A stretch of DNA of 64,000 nucleotides from Terfezia claveryi (GCA_015179025.1 WHUX01000025.1:310001-374000); one strand, 5' to 3'. Shown: positions 21,601-33,752, counted from the first letter of the stretch. Notes: generated from the sequence alone by a model not told the origin. Numbers and translations: made by a program.

Positions 21601-22585
21601 GACCACTACAGCTCCCACTCCAGCGCAAGCACCACGAGGTAAAAAGCACACCTCCAAACAAAAGAAGAAACTGGCTGTGAAATATGCTTTGCTCTCTGAC
21701 GATGAGAGGGAAATGGCACGGGAACTTCTCGGTGTTGGCGGTTCTACCCGGTCGGGAACAGGGACACTATCCGTAGATACAGCTGGCCGCAAAGCTTTGT
21801 CTAAAGAAGCTGAGAAGGCTGTGGAGGAGCTTGCACAGAGGCAAAGGAAGAAGGAGCAACAGTTGCGTGCGCAAGCACTTGGTAAGGTTGCGGAAGCAAA
21901 GAGGTTCGGATGGAAACTACCTAGTGTTACGCTTGTAACCCCAGCCCGTCCGGCGCAGTCCAGTACCCGTGAGGATCTCGACAAAGAGACAGAGGAAGCA
22001 GATGGGGAAGGCGAACCTACGAATGATGCACAACAGGAGGGACCTCTTGATTTTACCCGCCTCACCGGTATGCCGTCTAGTGCGGCTGGCATTGTTGACG
22101 CGATCCCAGTCTGTGCCCCATACTCGGCTCTCGGGAAGTACAAGTACAAAGTCAAGCTACTTCCTGCAGTGGGCGGAGCATCGAAGGATGTACAAAAGAA
22201 GGGGAAGGCGGTGAAAGATATTGTGGGAGGGTGGATAAAGGTCGGAGAGCCACTCCGGCCTGGAACTAGTGGAAAGGGAGGTGCCGGTGGGGGGATAGGC
22301 AAAGGGCGAGGGGTGGGAATGGGATTTGAAGGCTGGGATGAGCAGGGCGTGGATGTCGAGAAGATGTGGCCAAGAGAGTGGGAGTTGTTGAAGAACTGGA
22401 GAGCGGAGGAGATCTTGAATTGTGTTCCTGTGTCAAGAGTGAGGGTCGTTGGAATCGCTAGCGGTAGGAAGGGAGAGGGTGGGAAAGGTGGAAACTCAAC
22501 TTCGAAAGGGAAAGCGGGAGGCGGAGGTGGAAAGGGGAAGAGCGATGGAGGTGGGAAGGCAGGGAAGGGGGGGAAGAGAAAGTAA
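18658..22585 (+). CDS. RQC2: Ribosome quality-control factor Rqc2 (NEMF/Tae2)
   Basis: Component of the ribosome quality-control complex. It binds obstructed 60S subunits with peptidyl-tRNA, helps recruit Ltn1 and directs C-terminal Ala/Thr (CAT) tailing. Five exons: 18658-18690, 18745-18813, 18897-19922, 19981-20693 and 20752-22585, together 3675 nt (1224 residues). The start MKQRYTSLDLR is the family N-terminus, in a tiny 11-codon exon. NFACT-N follows (LLLVDSGFRCHLT, FSDGKYRLYLEFYAGGN), then a coiled-coil middle (SIESQKLTTRLQDRKL), the NFACT-R domain (ISTDGYLVLGGRDPQQ, GDVLVSAEIEGAA, KAVMSAWWVNWDQVSKT), a long acidic stretch and NFACT-C (GIVDAIPVCAPYSALGKYKYKVKL). The tail is Gly/Lys-rich. 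At 1224 residues it is longer than the usual 1000-1100, mostly from low-complexity inserts. Confidence 0.95.
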
Positions 22586-22944
22586 AAATCATAGGTAGAA
22601 AGTGTGCGCAAGTTGTAAATGCTGATCAATGGGTAAGTTTCTGTGAAAATACTACCCCATGGTGAGGGATTCACGAGCTGTCTCTACATAGTATAGTTCT
22701 ACAGTTCAGCATTTATTTCTTGCGTAATCTACGGCTAATTTACTTACTCTATACCGATCCCATAATTCCATTCGATTCTAGCACTCAGCCGGTCACAGGA
22801 CTCTCAACCAATCCGAACTGCAAAACGGATCAAATCCAAGTTCACAGCCCGTCTATAAGCACATATACGTGATTATTTATAGCCTTAATGACAGTATATT
22901 TCTCCCAATCATTCTCCATATTCACTCGTCAAAGACTCTTCTTG
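22586..22944. other. RQC2 3' region
   Basis: 3' flank of RQC2. Nothing else seen. Confidence 0.5.
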
Positions 22945-24935
22945 AAACCTACAGAGTAAACATGTCCACCAAATGGTAATGAAAAGTACACATCTACCCA
23001 CTGAATACAACCCCTCATAAGTAAATTTCCGGAAGGCTCACTTCCAAGTACAATGCCTGGCCCCACCGTATACTTTAAGAAGCGCGTAGCGCCGCTACCG
23101 ATCACGACTTGAAGTTCATAGGCAATGAAGTGAAGCAACAAGTGCGTCCAATATTGGGCAGAGTAGGAGGCTAGGATATAATATGTTTGGATGCTAATAA
23201 AACACCCATTCAAGATACCATGATAACATCCAGAGCCACCAACCGTCAGCCAGCAGACGTGATAGCGGTAGAAAGCGAGAAGAGGCTATCTACTAAGATG
23301 CGTCCTGTATCTCTCGTAGTCAATCTCGTATCCTTCTGCATAGCACTATCATTGGAACCACGGTTATACGGGTTGGTTGCTATGCAATCGGAGAGTTATA
23401 TTGCCCTTCTTCATTGAGGTGGGATCGGAAGGAAGATTAAGAGGCATTGCTCTCCTTGAGTACTATGTAATTTCATGGGAGGGTTATATTTTTTGTGGGA
23501 TTGGTATGTTTGAGGATAACCTGCCACCAAGGATACATGTGTTGGTGATGTTTTATGTCTGTATTTGAATATGGTGCCTATATAGTAATACTCTTGAAGG
23601 AAATTTTATGGCAATGGCTGCAATGCAAAAAGTGGATATGTATGGTTTGTTCCTGTACATAGTCTCACATATAGTATACTGGGGAATAGTCTGGCTTGAC
23701 TGGGGAACATAGTCCGGCTACACTGCCCCTGGGGAAAAGTGGCCCCCTATGAACTATGTGAATACTCTAACAAAATGTCCTCTTATGTCACGGTAGATGA
23801 ATATAAACCACCGAGCCCACCAGTAACTACTGTAACCTGGACTAGTCTAATGTCTACTGCTGTATTATATCCTATGTATCTTGCACCAAGAATGGGATCC
23901 AATTATATGCTTATACTATTCCATTTACCCGTATCAGGTTATTATCTATAGTCTTGATGACCCCCTTCCAGCTGTTGCCCGTCAAATCCAGCACTTGAAA
24001 CCTTCCGCTGCTCACTCATATACAGTACTTACAGAGTAACCATGTCCACCAACGGCAATGAAACCACCTATCCACACGCCTAAACAACTCTCTAAAAGTT
24101 TCGAAACCCTCATCTCCAAGTGCGACTCCTAGTAGACTTGGAAAAGGAGCAACGGTGAAGCAACAGTATATCAAATATTAAGGATAATACGACAATATGT
24201 CGGGGTGCTAATATGCTCAAGACGATACCATTGGCGTTGTTTTACTTCTGCCGAAGGGCAGAAGAAAAATGCTAGCTCGCACTTTTACTTTTTAGATGTA
24301 TTTACATGAAAAAAGGAAATAAAAATAAAAACAAAAATGAGGAGGTTAGTTCTAACTGCCTTCTGCAAAAGAAAATATGAAAAAAAATATCCGAGAAAAG
24401 AAAGTAATAAACTCCTTGGCTCTGAACGCCGCCTCGCCAGGAAAATGATTAATTGGGTAAATAAAGTAAGGTTAAATCTAATTTATATATGAATAAATAA
24501 AGCAATCCTTCCTGTTTCAATATAAATCAAAAATGAGCTTGTCTCATAAAGTAGTTTTTGTTTCTGTTTTAAATATTGAATAAAAATTTGAAAGTTGTTC
24601 TAGTTATCTCAAAGCAGTCAGACTAGTTTTTCAATTTGCATTTTTCATAGAGGCATTGTGTAAAGTATTTTGTAATTTCCAATATTTGTATTTTAAAGTT
24701 CTTGCATTATCAAAAATGGCAATGGCTGCAATACATATAGTGGAACATCTGCTAACTATATGATTTACAGAACAGATTCTGTTAAAAGTATATGTATGCA
24801 TCAACTTGTATATACCTAAATCAGAATGTACCAGGGGAAGTTACCAAACTTATATGTGTAGGAATTTCCTAACAAAAAATCCGCGTACAGCATTGTACAT
24901 CTATATAGACCACTGAGCCCACCAGTATCTAGTAG
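22945..24935. repeat. Diverged tandem duplication, about 1.1-kb unit
   Basis: Three anchor blocks recur in the same order and orientation. ACAGAGTAA.CATGTCCACC is at 22951 and 24031, ATGGCAATGGCTGCAAT at 23608 and 24716, and a GAGCCCACCAGTA block at about 23813 and 24915. Offsets are 1080, 1108 and about 1102 bp. Sequence between anchors is only partly alignable by eye (for example GTGAAGCAACA and GGATGCTAATA/GGGTGCTAATA). No domain was recognised in either copy. The unit may be a decayed gene or transposon. Confidence 0.72.
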
Positions 24936-24977
24936 CCTCATGTTCCCGAGGTTGAGCGCTCCCCTTTCCTCCCTTTA

Positions 24978-25544
24978 GGAATACTCTCGCCGGCTTGCCT
25001 AGAAAGGGAAATGTGCGGTCAAACTGAAAAGGAAAGAGATGGTGGAACAGGGCACATATTAAGCGGCAGGACGGCACTCATGTAATTTTTCTTTAAGAGC
25101 ACTAGGACCATAGCAATAAGTCTATAGCCATACCTCAGCTACTGTAGCTCATTAAGCACGACTTCTCTCTCCTCTATCATGATTCCTCGCCTCATAACCT
25201 CATAACACCACTGCCACCACCATCACTACTACCTCAGCACCAGCTGATCTAGAAGCTCAGACCTGTAAGATTACGAGGTTATGAGGCGGAGAAGAGAGAA
25301 TTCGTATATTGCTTCTTGCCGGGCTATCTTGGGTTCGCTATAGGCTTACTGGTCCCAGTGTTCTATGTATCTCACAAAAGAAAACATGACATGAGAGCGG
25401 GTGCGGTCTAGCCGCTTATGTAGATCACCTTTATCCGTCACTTTTACGGTAGTCTGGTTGGCACCATCACTTTCCTTTCTGGGAATCCCTGCTAATCCTT
25501 GGTTACCATCACTTTCCTTCTAGGGCGACCGGCGAGAGTATTCC
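24978..25544. mobile_element. Foldback/MITE-like element, nearly palindromic
   Basis: The ends are a perfect inverted repeat GGAATACTCTCGCCGG (24978-24993 and 25529-25544). The two halves pair imperfectly over most of the length: CCTAGAAAG against CCTTCTAGGG, ATTAAGCGGC against CATAAGCGGC, TAAGTCTATAGC against TAAGCCTATAGC, and CGCCTCATAACCTC against GAGGTTATGAGGCG near the centre. No coding capacity. A dispersed-motif copy at 25450-25464 sits in the right arm. It is followed by a direct repeat of CCATCACTTTCCTT at about 25464 and 25506, which suggests a later insertion. Confidence 0.82.
25450..25464 (-). repeat. Dispersed motif, core copy inside the foldback element
   Basis: TAGTCTGGTTGGCAC, an exact core match to the copies at 17636 and 18448. 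It has no counterpart in the left arm of the foldback element. Confidence 0.85.
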
Positions 25545-27281
25545 CACTAGTCTCGTGCCTATTCCCAAGACCCAAACCCCGATTAAGCAATGAATCAGTT
25601 ATGCCCAAATTCCTCTGCCTATAAACCAAAAGATTGTACGTCCTTCCAACCCATCTAATTATAATTTGATGCTATTAGAACTCGCGGATAGATAGATGAC
25701 TAACAACCAGGAGTCAATTTTCCAATAAACTCCCTGAGCAAAACGTAGTCAAAGAAATATAACTATAAAAGTCAATTCCATACAAGCAGTTGCTCAAGGG
25801 GGATTGGAGTGGGGCAGTGACCACTGAGGCTCCAACATTGAGTAGAGTGTAAAATGAGAGCATGTGGAAGAAGAGGCGGTTGGAGATGGGGTACTGGGGC
25901 AGCTGCTAGTGAAATAACACATGTTGACAAAGGTATAATGAGAAGTACAAGTCAGGTTAGCGGGACTATGCTCGTGTGAATTTTGATGATTCCTTATGTG
26001 GTCTGGTTGGGTTTCTTTGCCGGTCTTCTGCCAGAGTACACTCCTTCACCTAATAATCCATACCGATCTAGTGAACTCTGGTTGTACTGGGTCCCATTTC
26101 TGCCAGAATTTGTATGGAAACATAAGAAACTCTTATTATAGGCAGTCTTAAGCATTATGCTAGTAATAAATATAAAAAGCTACGAGTTGCTTATAATCAA
26201 GAAATAAAGTACTTTCCCATTTTGGGTAAGTACATTATTCACGTGATCTGTACATGAAACCTCGCAACTCTATCTTGCGACTTACTGTATATCTTCACGG
26301 TCTTGGAATAACCCCACTGAACCAGACTACCCCGCTGTATCCCCAATTGACATACCACTGTCCCCTGATGGTGCCAGACGGATGTACCAATTTCGCTTCT
26401 CTCTCTCGGCACCAGCCAATGTGCTTATAGCATCCTGAAGTTCCAATCAAGCCCTCCCCAGATTCAAGAATTTCGTTGGAATTGAACTTTTCTGCTTAAG
26501 TAGGTCAATCCCGGGCCTGTACTATAGCGACCGGGGTCTAGCTAGCCCGGAGCCAATCCCGCCAATACAAAAATAAGCTCGGATTCCGCCATCTCCATTT
26601 TTGAGAGGTTCGCCAGCCATGCCGTGCAGCGGTCGTTTAAAGAAGCTAAAAATGGAGTTGGAGGGTTGAAAACCTAGACAAGAGGTACCGTACCTAGCTC
26701 TTGTAAGAGAGATCAGAATTAGAACAAGAACTATTGCAGACAGGCTCCCAAAATTGCAAAATTTGTATACTCCCAAACCCTGGCCGATACATCGTACTCG
26801 GAAGAGATTAAGTACTGTACGGTACCTACAGAATACTCGCGTCATAGGACTTTGTTGTGATCTGCGGTGGGGTGTCTCATGTGTTGGTCAGGGTACCTAC
26901 ATGTACCTACAGTACATACTATATACCCTATAAGCCCAATATGGATCCTGATCCGAAGTGGACGCAAACGATATCGAATCGAGTTGCCGGACTGTCTGAG
27001 TTACCTACCCGGGGGAGAAAGTTGAACTTCAATTGGCTCTTGGAGGGACCAGCTTACCAACTGCTGCGGGTACGTTAACGCACTGGCCATGGGACTATGC
27101 TCGTGGCCGTCTTAGAATCCGAATATAAGGTTACCTCCAGTTGTCTGTGTTCTTCTTTTGGGTGACGCTCCACAGACTGGAAAACTGGCTGTGAATTGAT
27201 ACATCGTACACAGGTATCCCGGGTCAATAACAGGTAGCCGTACATATTTCTCCAATCGACATATCCGAATTCCGCAGAAGC
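25545..27281. other. Intergenic, no gene recognised
   Basis: Scattered short frames, none conserved. The right end is the promoter region of the next gene. Confidence 0.5.
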
Positions 27282-28144
27282 ATGGGAAAGAAACACCATC
27301 AATCCAAACGCCAGCACCGCAGTCGAGACAGTTCATCCCACCATACCTCCCAAACTAGCATAAACTTCACCATCCCCGACCACCCGTCAGGCATACCTCC
27401 ACCATTACCCTCAGCCACATTGCCACTGCCATCTTCCTTGCTGCCACCACCACCAACAGAAACCTCAAGCTTTAACTTCCTACTCCCTCCAAGCGCTCCA
27501 CCAAGACAACCAAGGCCAGTTATTGTCCGCCAACACGGACTGTATACATACCACAACAGCACACCGCACCACCAACCCCGTGTTCAAGTGCGAGATGAGT
27601 TTGAGCTTTTCAACGAAAAGCCGTGTCCTGGACCCTTACCATGTCCACCGAAGGGTAAAGAGGTAGTAAAAGATTATGGATATGATTCAGAAAAGGGCAT
27701 TTCAAATGTTGATACAGAAGCATTTGATGGGGGGGAACCAAAAGGTAATGCCCCTCAAAATCCCAGTATGTATATCAAATTCTCTCAACAAACATTTCAA
27801 TCTAATATCCGTAATATATAGATGCCACTCCACCAAGTGCCCGAAAACGCAGACTCATATGCGTCTTAATGCTCACACTTATGATTGTTTTCTTCCTCGC
27901 TACGCCCATAGCTATCGGTGAAGGGATATCCATTGCAAAGAAGAAACATAATAATTCAAATTCAAATGTGAATGAGGTTAATCCCGGGGTTAATGTTGAT
28001 GAGAATGATCCTAATATACCCACGGCATCGGATTCAAATGGGTTATCATATGGGGACTGGTTTTGTGGAGGGTGTAGGTGTGTGGAAGGTCAGGATGCAC
28101 TGGCAAATTGCTTGGAGGGGTTGAATATAAATACGAGACGGTAG
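27282..28144 (+). CDS. Proline-rich single-pass membrane protein, unknown function
   Basis: Not recognised. Two exons, 27282-27765 and 27822-28144, give 807 nt (268 residues) with matching phase and canonical splice sites. The N-terminus is basic and Ser/His-rich (MGKKHHQSKRQHRSRD). A long Pro/Leu-rich region and an acidic stretch (about residues 140-160) follow. After the junction come a basic patch SARKRRL and a hydrophobic segment LMLTLMIVFFLATPIAIG (about residues 173-190), then an Asn-rich tail and a short Cys cluster WFCGGCRCVEGQDALANC. By the positive-inside rule the basic Pro-rich part is cytosolic and the Cys-containing tail lumenal or extracellular. This is inference from composition only. 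Confidence 0.7.
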
Positions 28145-29804
28145 GAGGGTGGGGATGGAGGGTAGGGTTGGACTTGAATACGATAAAAGCTTGGATGAGA
28201 TAGGACGTTTGGGTATGGGAACAGTTCAGAAGGATATTGACTACCAATCGATGATGGGTAGATTGAAAGGTAAAGAATTTGGAAATACACTTTGATTTAG
28301 AACAGATAGGGTTTTGGTGTGATATATGTACTTGGGTAGGAGGGGCAAGGGACGACGACTTTTGAGATACGATATGGTGTTATGTCAAGGGGCATGCAAA
28401 CTGGCTGGGTACTGGTATAGATAATGATATGATATTCTCCTTTATTAGGCGCGTGGTTTGGTCAGAAGTGATGATGGTAAAGTACTAGACAGGCACCCCG
28501 AGTGTTGTCTGGCACCGTTTTGCCCTTGAGGTAATATATGAACCACAGCGTATCGATGTCCAGAGGTAGCTAATTGGAATATGCATGTATAGACATGACG
28601 TCTACCTGCAGGAGAATGCATGCTCGTGTATGTTGGGTGTTGCATCGTTCACCATAGGTATGCCATGTTTCCCTACGGCTTGGCGAAATATCCTATCATC
28701 TGTACTTGAAAAATCCCATTCCTTGCCTGAAAGCCTCCAAATACGAGGGTCTGATCGAGACTAGGTAGATTCAAAGAATTGCTTCTCTCAGTAGTTCGAT
28801 CGGTGGCACCCTCAAGCCCCTTTCACGCCCTTTCTGGAGGGAATTTCCAAGCCTTTGTTTAGGTGGCCAAAACTCCCCAAAGCGACGTAATTAAACTAGA
28901 AGCCAGCTTGGGTCAACTGGACATTACTCCGTACCTCAACTACTATTCTAACTTCTTCAGGTAGCACTAAATATAGGGCACTCACCTAGGACAAAGCTAT
29001 GATCGTGGGATATTAAGAGGCAAGACGGAGTGATTGGGACACAGATGGGGGAGGGGAGGGAAGGGTGGGGGTGGTCGGATGAGGGAGGTTTTAGCTCATG
29101 AGGGAGGCTCTATACTAGTATCCATTAATACTGGGATTCCGGCAAAATAATCGTGCCACTCGGGAACCCCACTTTGGATCTTTCAGTTAAACCACCCAGA
29201 TAAGATGATTGGTTCCCCCCTTTATCTCCACGCATAAGCGACTGTGTGTTCTTGTGGGCTGGGATTTGGCTACGCTGGTACAGAGAACGATGTCGATGAA
29301 GAGCCTGCAGATGGGGGTGGAAGAGAATTTGAAATTGTGAAACGTTGGCCCCCACAAGAGCAGGGAGTTTTCAAGAGTTGCAACGGGAATGGTATTGAGA
29401 CTGACGAGGGATGATCCAAAGAGGTTTCCGCTGTCACTGACAATTCCTTGTTACCCTGAGCTTATGGTGCTGAGTCATCTGCTGTATCTTTGTTTCCCTA
29501 TAATTCCTCTATCGTAGGAGTAGGGCCGGTAATTGCTTAAAGTAAAATATCTTCCTTTCTAACGATTATCCTCTTAGATGTAGGAAGTGCGTGATGTAGT
29601 TTATTTGGAGTCAGGGTCGTTCCCTCCTTCGGCTAAATAAACATTTTCCCTCTTCCACACTTAGGATTTCGATCTAATGGTTAATCCCCCTCTCCAGCTC
29701 CAATCACAATTGCACCAAATCGTACAAACCAGGCCTCACAATCGTAAGCCTTCAGCATACATACCCCACTACCCCACTACCTCATTACCCCACCAACCCC
29801 CACC
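28145..29804. other. Intergenic, no gene recognised
   Basis: 1.66 kb with only short unsupported frames. GC-skewed runs near 29050-29090 (GGGGAGGGGAGGG) are low complexity. A CT-rich stretch precedes the PRO3 start. Confidence 0.5.
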
Positions 29805-30834
29805 ATGTCCTCCAGCCCAAGCACCCCCACTCCCCCACTCACCCTCACTGTCCTCGGCTGTGGCACCATGGGTGTCGCCATCCTCTCTGGCATCATCGAT
29901 TCCCTCACAACCCTCCGCTCCGGGTTCACCACGCCCTCCCGCTCGCAGCATCTCCCCGGCCCTGGGACGTTCACCCCTCTCCCAACCCACGGGGCCATCA
30001 CCCCACCCGCCCTCCCTCCCCGCCTTCCCTCCCGATTCATCGCCTGCGTTAAACGCAAGGAATCCGCTGTGCGAGTAAGAAAATCACTGGGCTTGCATGG
30101 GGTGGAGGTTATCGAGAACGATAATATCCGGGGAGTCAGCGAGGGGGATGTAGTTCTTTTAGGGTGCAAACCGCAGATGTGTGAGGAGATATTGAGGCAG
30201 GAAGGGATGAGTGAGGCATTGGAGGGGAAGCTGCTCGTCTCAATTTTGGCGGGGGTGAGGCTGGAGAGGTTGAGGGAGTTGGTGCCGCAGAGTACGAGGG
30301 TGGTGAGGGCCATGCCGAATACGGCTTCTAAAGTTCGTTGTCCATAAATAAATATTACGGGTTTTATAAATGGATATTGCTAACACATGACAGATCCGGG
30401 AAGGCATGACTGTAATCTCTCTTCCTCCCTCTCCCCCTCTCCCCGCCTCCGAAACAGCCCTGATCACCTGGATCTTCAATCAAATCGGGTTATCCCTCGT
30501 TCTCCCCGAGAAGCACATGGATGCCTGTACTGCCCTCTGCGGGTCCGGCCCCGCCTTCTACGCACTCATGATCGAAGCCATGTCTGACGGGGGGGTGATG
30601 ATGGGACTTCCCAGAGCTGAAGCGCAGATGATGGCTGCACAGGTGATGCAGGGCGCGGGGAGGATGGTGCTTAGGGGTGAGCATCCTGCGATTATTAGGG
30701 AGCAGGTTAGTACACCGGCGGGGTGCACGATTGGGGGGTTGTTGGTGCTGGAGGATGGGAAGGTGAGGAGTACGGTGGCGAGGGGGATACAGGAGGCGAC
30801 GAGAGTGGCAGCAGGGTTGGGGAGTGGCAGGTAG
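29805..30834 (+). CDS. PRO3: Pyrroline-5-carboxylate reductase (Pro3)
   Basis: Last step of proline synthesis: reduces pyrroline-5-carboxylate to proline with NAD(P)H in the cytosol. Two exons, 29805-30332 and 30394-30834, total 969 nt (322 residues), phase 0. The N-terminal Rossmann fold carries LTVLGCGTMGVAILSGI (GxGxxG variant). GDVVLLGCKPQM and RVVRAMPNTASK follow, the latter split from IREGMT by the intron. The C-terminal dimer and substrate domain carries ALCGSGPAFYALMIEAM, the PROSITE-type VSTPAGCTIGGLLVLEDG and the final helix. A Pro-rich insert at about residues 45-73 lies between beta-2 and the first conserved Lys/Arg motif, a common fungal variation. Confidence 0.95.
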
Positions 30835-32009
30835 TAAGTAGGTAGTAGGTTGGTGTGAGGGATATGGCTGTTGGGTGTACAACAGGAAAATATCACTGGT
30901 GTATAATAAACTACATAGAAGTGCTCAGTTCCATAACTACTTAACAGTTTGCCTATTTCAAGTGTAATGGAGAACAACTGGTATATCACGTGCCAATATT
31001 TAGGTAGGGGCCATTTTTTTGCTTCTATATATCATATATCATACATAACTTACATAAAATTTTCACCCATCAAGCCTCTTTGGGGCGAATAGGCCTTTCT
31101 CTTTGGGCGATATATATTTACAGATACAATATCTTTGACCCGCCTAATTGATATGTGTTTTATCAGTCCACCTGAATATCTCTTCAAGCCTGGAAGAAAG
31201 TGGGGGGCGCTGGCGGAACCGAAATAACTACATCAGTATCGAAGTCTGGCTGCACTTGACTTAACACCCGGGGATCCAGACTACAAAGTAGAGGTGGTGT
31301 TTATTTTGGCTGGTTACGTTGCAACTAATGCCCTCCACACACCGAGAAACCGCTTCAGCAGTGCACCTTCACCCACTCTACCAGTCAGTGCCAGATACTT
31401 CCATGTCACGTTCTTGTTTCAATTTAGAGTTGACTTTTCATTTTATCATCATGATAGTAGTAGTTTAGAGCGAGTCTGAAAATAATAAATTACATCACCC
31501 ATCATCATCACATCTTCATCATCAACATCAATAAACCATAATACGCTCTGTCGTCGGGGACTCTGTCTTTGCACGAGCGGTGACAAGAGAGTCGAGCCAG
31601 AATTGAAGAGGTATCTCGTCATCTGCTGATCTAGAATAGTTCCGAGAGCATCAAGCCATATGCGAGTAGAGAGACTGTATGCGGACCCCTGGAGTCTAGT
31701 CTTCCGTGAGAGAAGCTAAGGATGATGAGAGGAGGTTCGATTTGTCTCTTCCTGTAACTTGTTGTATTTTGAGCTACCTGGAAAAGCAAGTCAATCCATA
31801 TAAAGCTACCTTATTTCACTATCTTTTCTTCATACTTATTGTCATCACGATGGAATTCCTATCCCAAACACACTGTTCCCTCGTAATTAGTGTCGTGTCG
31901 TGTCATATCTTGTCGTATACGTCCTATCAATAATAAGCCCATCAATAGGCTTTCCAGTTCCAATTATATGTACTCGCTCCCATAATGATAAGTAGTCAAA
32001 TCTCAAGTA
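30835..32009. other. Intergenic, no gene recognised
   Basis: AT-rich with ATATATCATATATCATACAT near 31025-31045 and CAT/ATC repeats near 31496-31530. Short frames are unsupported. Confidence 0.5.
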
Positions 32010-32926
32010 TTAATTCCCCGGTGCAGTCTGATACCCCCTCCCTTTCGCCACGCAAGTATTAATTGAAAACGTTATGACGGACAAAAACTCTAGTAGGGCA
32101 TTCAACGCCTACCCCCCTTCCAAATACATCAGCCAATCCGTTCCCCCATCCGCACACAGCCAGGTTTCCAAACAATACTCACCGCACACCCATAGGCCAC
32201 CCCAAACGTCTTACACAAAGTCCCCCATTTCACTCCTCCTCTCCCCACTAACCCCCCGCCCGCTCGATGCCATGCCTCTGTACAACTCCAACTCCATAGG
32301 TCATTCCCCTCGCCATACCTCTGTTCCCTGTACACCCTAGGCAATACCGCTCCCACAATCCATACCAGCCCCAATCCCAGCTGCACCACCGTGCTAATCT
32401 TATCCCGCTTCGTATACGCCTCAGTTAAATACCTCTCTCTATCCCAGCAGTGTGAGGTGATTAAGCCGATATGTACAAAGACTGTAACAATCGAAGCCGT
32501 GAGCATGTATATCGTTGGAATCAGCTGTGGGTGTTTTGGCCAGAGAAGCTCGTCCCGCCAGCGGTGATGGCGGGTGCGGTAGAACGTGTAGAAGACGAAG
32601 GCGATTGCGAACGCAGAAGAGAGGGATAGGAGGAGCGAGAGGAGGCGGAGGTACAGGCGGATGGTCGACCACGTGCGCTTGCCGGGGATGCGCCGGCGCA
32701 GGGTGGTTAGGTAGCCGCCAGGGGTGTAGCCCCTGCCTAGTGGGCGAGGTGGAGTCGGGTTGGAGAGTGGCTGGAGTTCGATGGGTTTTGGGGGAAGGTG
32801 GGGGGAGCGGAAGTGGGAATCACCCTGGGGAAGGGTGGTGCGAGTGGGTGCGGGGTCGGCGAAGGGGTTGGGGGCGGGGTCGGCGAAGGGGTTGGGTGGT
32901 GGGGTGCATTTTGGTGAGGGGGACAT
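32010..32926 (-). CDS. Four-helix membrane protein with N-terminal NPF motifs
   Basis: No named family recognised; it resembles the many MARVEL-like fungal membrane proteins. Exons 32926-32183 and 32108-32010 (intron GTGAGT..GGTAG) give 843 nt (280 residues). The N-terminal 65 residues are Pro-rich and contain a tandem NPFADPAPNPFADPAP, each copy holding an Asn-Pro-Phe triplet. Hydrophobic segments include LRLLSLLLSLSSAFAIAFVF (about 93-112), IPTIYMLTASIVTVFVHIGL (about 137-156), STVVQLGLGLVWIVGAVL (about 178-195) and LNALLEFLSVITFS after the splice. DLWSWSC and VKWGTLC in the second loop resemble a motif I recall from similar fungal proteins. NPF triplets bind EH domains of endocytic adaptors, so a plasma-membrane or endosomal site is a reasonable inference. 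Confidence 0.75.
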
Positions 32927-33752
32927 GGCTGTCCTAGGTGGGGGAGGTGAAGATGATAGTTGTTGGTAGATAGGTGAGATGTAACTATTTGTTTATTTTT
33001 TTTGCTTTTGTTGATTCCTCTAGGAAATGTTAGCGGTTTTATTATAACGCTCGCTCAACCAGACTACTTCACCCTTATATTCCATCTTATATTCTCATCT
33101 CCAATATACACTACCTTCTCTGCGCTCATTGAGTGCGATCCAGTCGCTTATATAGATTCTTTTCTGTCCATGACTTCTCTGACCCGAGAATCCTCCAGGG
33201 CGACATGTCAGTATGTATTCCCACAGGTTATCAGCGAGGTATCATATCACCCCATCACCCCCCCACTTGTGCTTCGATCGGTTAATGAACTTTTGTGGGT
33301 TGGGCCCTCGTTAACCAGACCACCGTAATCTGGTCGAGTACATACATACACGAGTTGATCGGATCATCAATGTGCGGATACCTTGTATATATATCTAACG
33401 AGCACCTGTTATTCCCACCGCCACCTACAAGGCATGCCGCAAGCCATTTTGCCGATCAGAATGCCTTACTCACCGCTTAGTCGCCGATATAAGTTGGATG
33501 TATAGAATTCGTTACACAATTCACTATTCGTGTGTAAGTAATCCTCCTCGCCCCCCCCCCCCCCCCCTCCCCCAAACCAAACAAGTGGCAGCCAGCGAGA
33601 ATGTCTGAGTTTCCCGGCGTATCGACTTCCCCCCCGCACGGCACCACCGCCGCCGCTCCTCTGTTGTCATTCCCCTTGACCTCCTCCGTCCGCTACATTC
33701 AGATAGCCAACCCCCCGTAGTGTGTCACCACCATCGGTGCCCCTCTGGCTCA
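32927..33752. other. Intergenic with a poly-C tract
   Basis: A run of 17 C at 33551-33567, then T and more C, is the longest homopolymer in the window. A dispersed-motif relative (CTCAACCAGACTA) is near 33053-33066. An open frame from ATG 33604 may be an upstream exon of the GT8 gene, but I found no clean join. Confidence 0.5.

Noticed and set aside
21307..22674. 455-codon minus-strand frame opposite RQC2
   Set aside because: Ser/Pro-rich shadow of the Glu/Lys/Gly-rich RQC2 C-terminal region; no domain, and RQC2 has clear homology.
29677..30078. 133-codon Pro-rich frame at the start of PRO3
   Set aside because: Overlaps PRO3 in another frame; its Pro/Ser richness follows from C-rich DNA.
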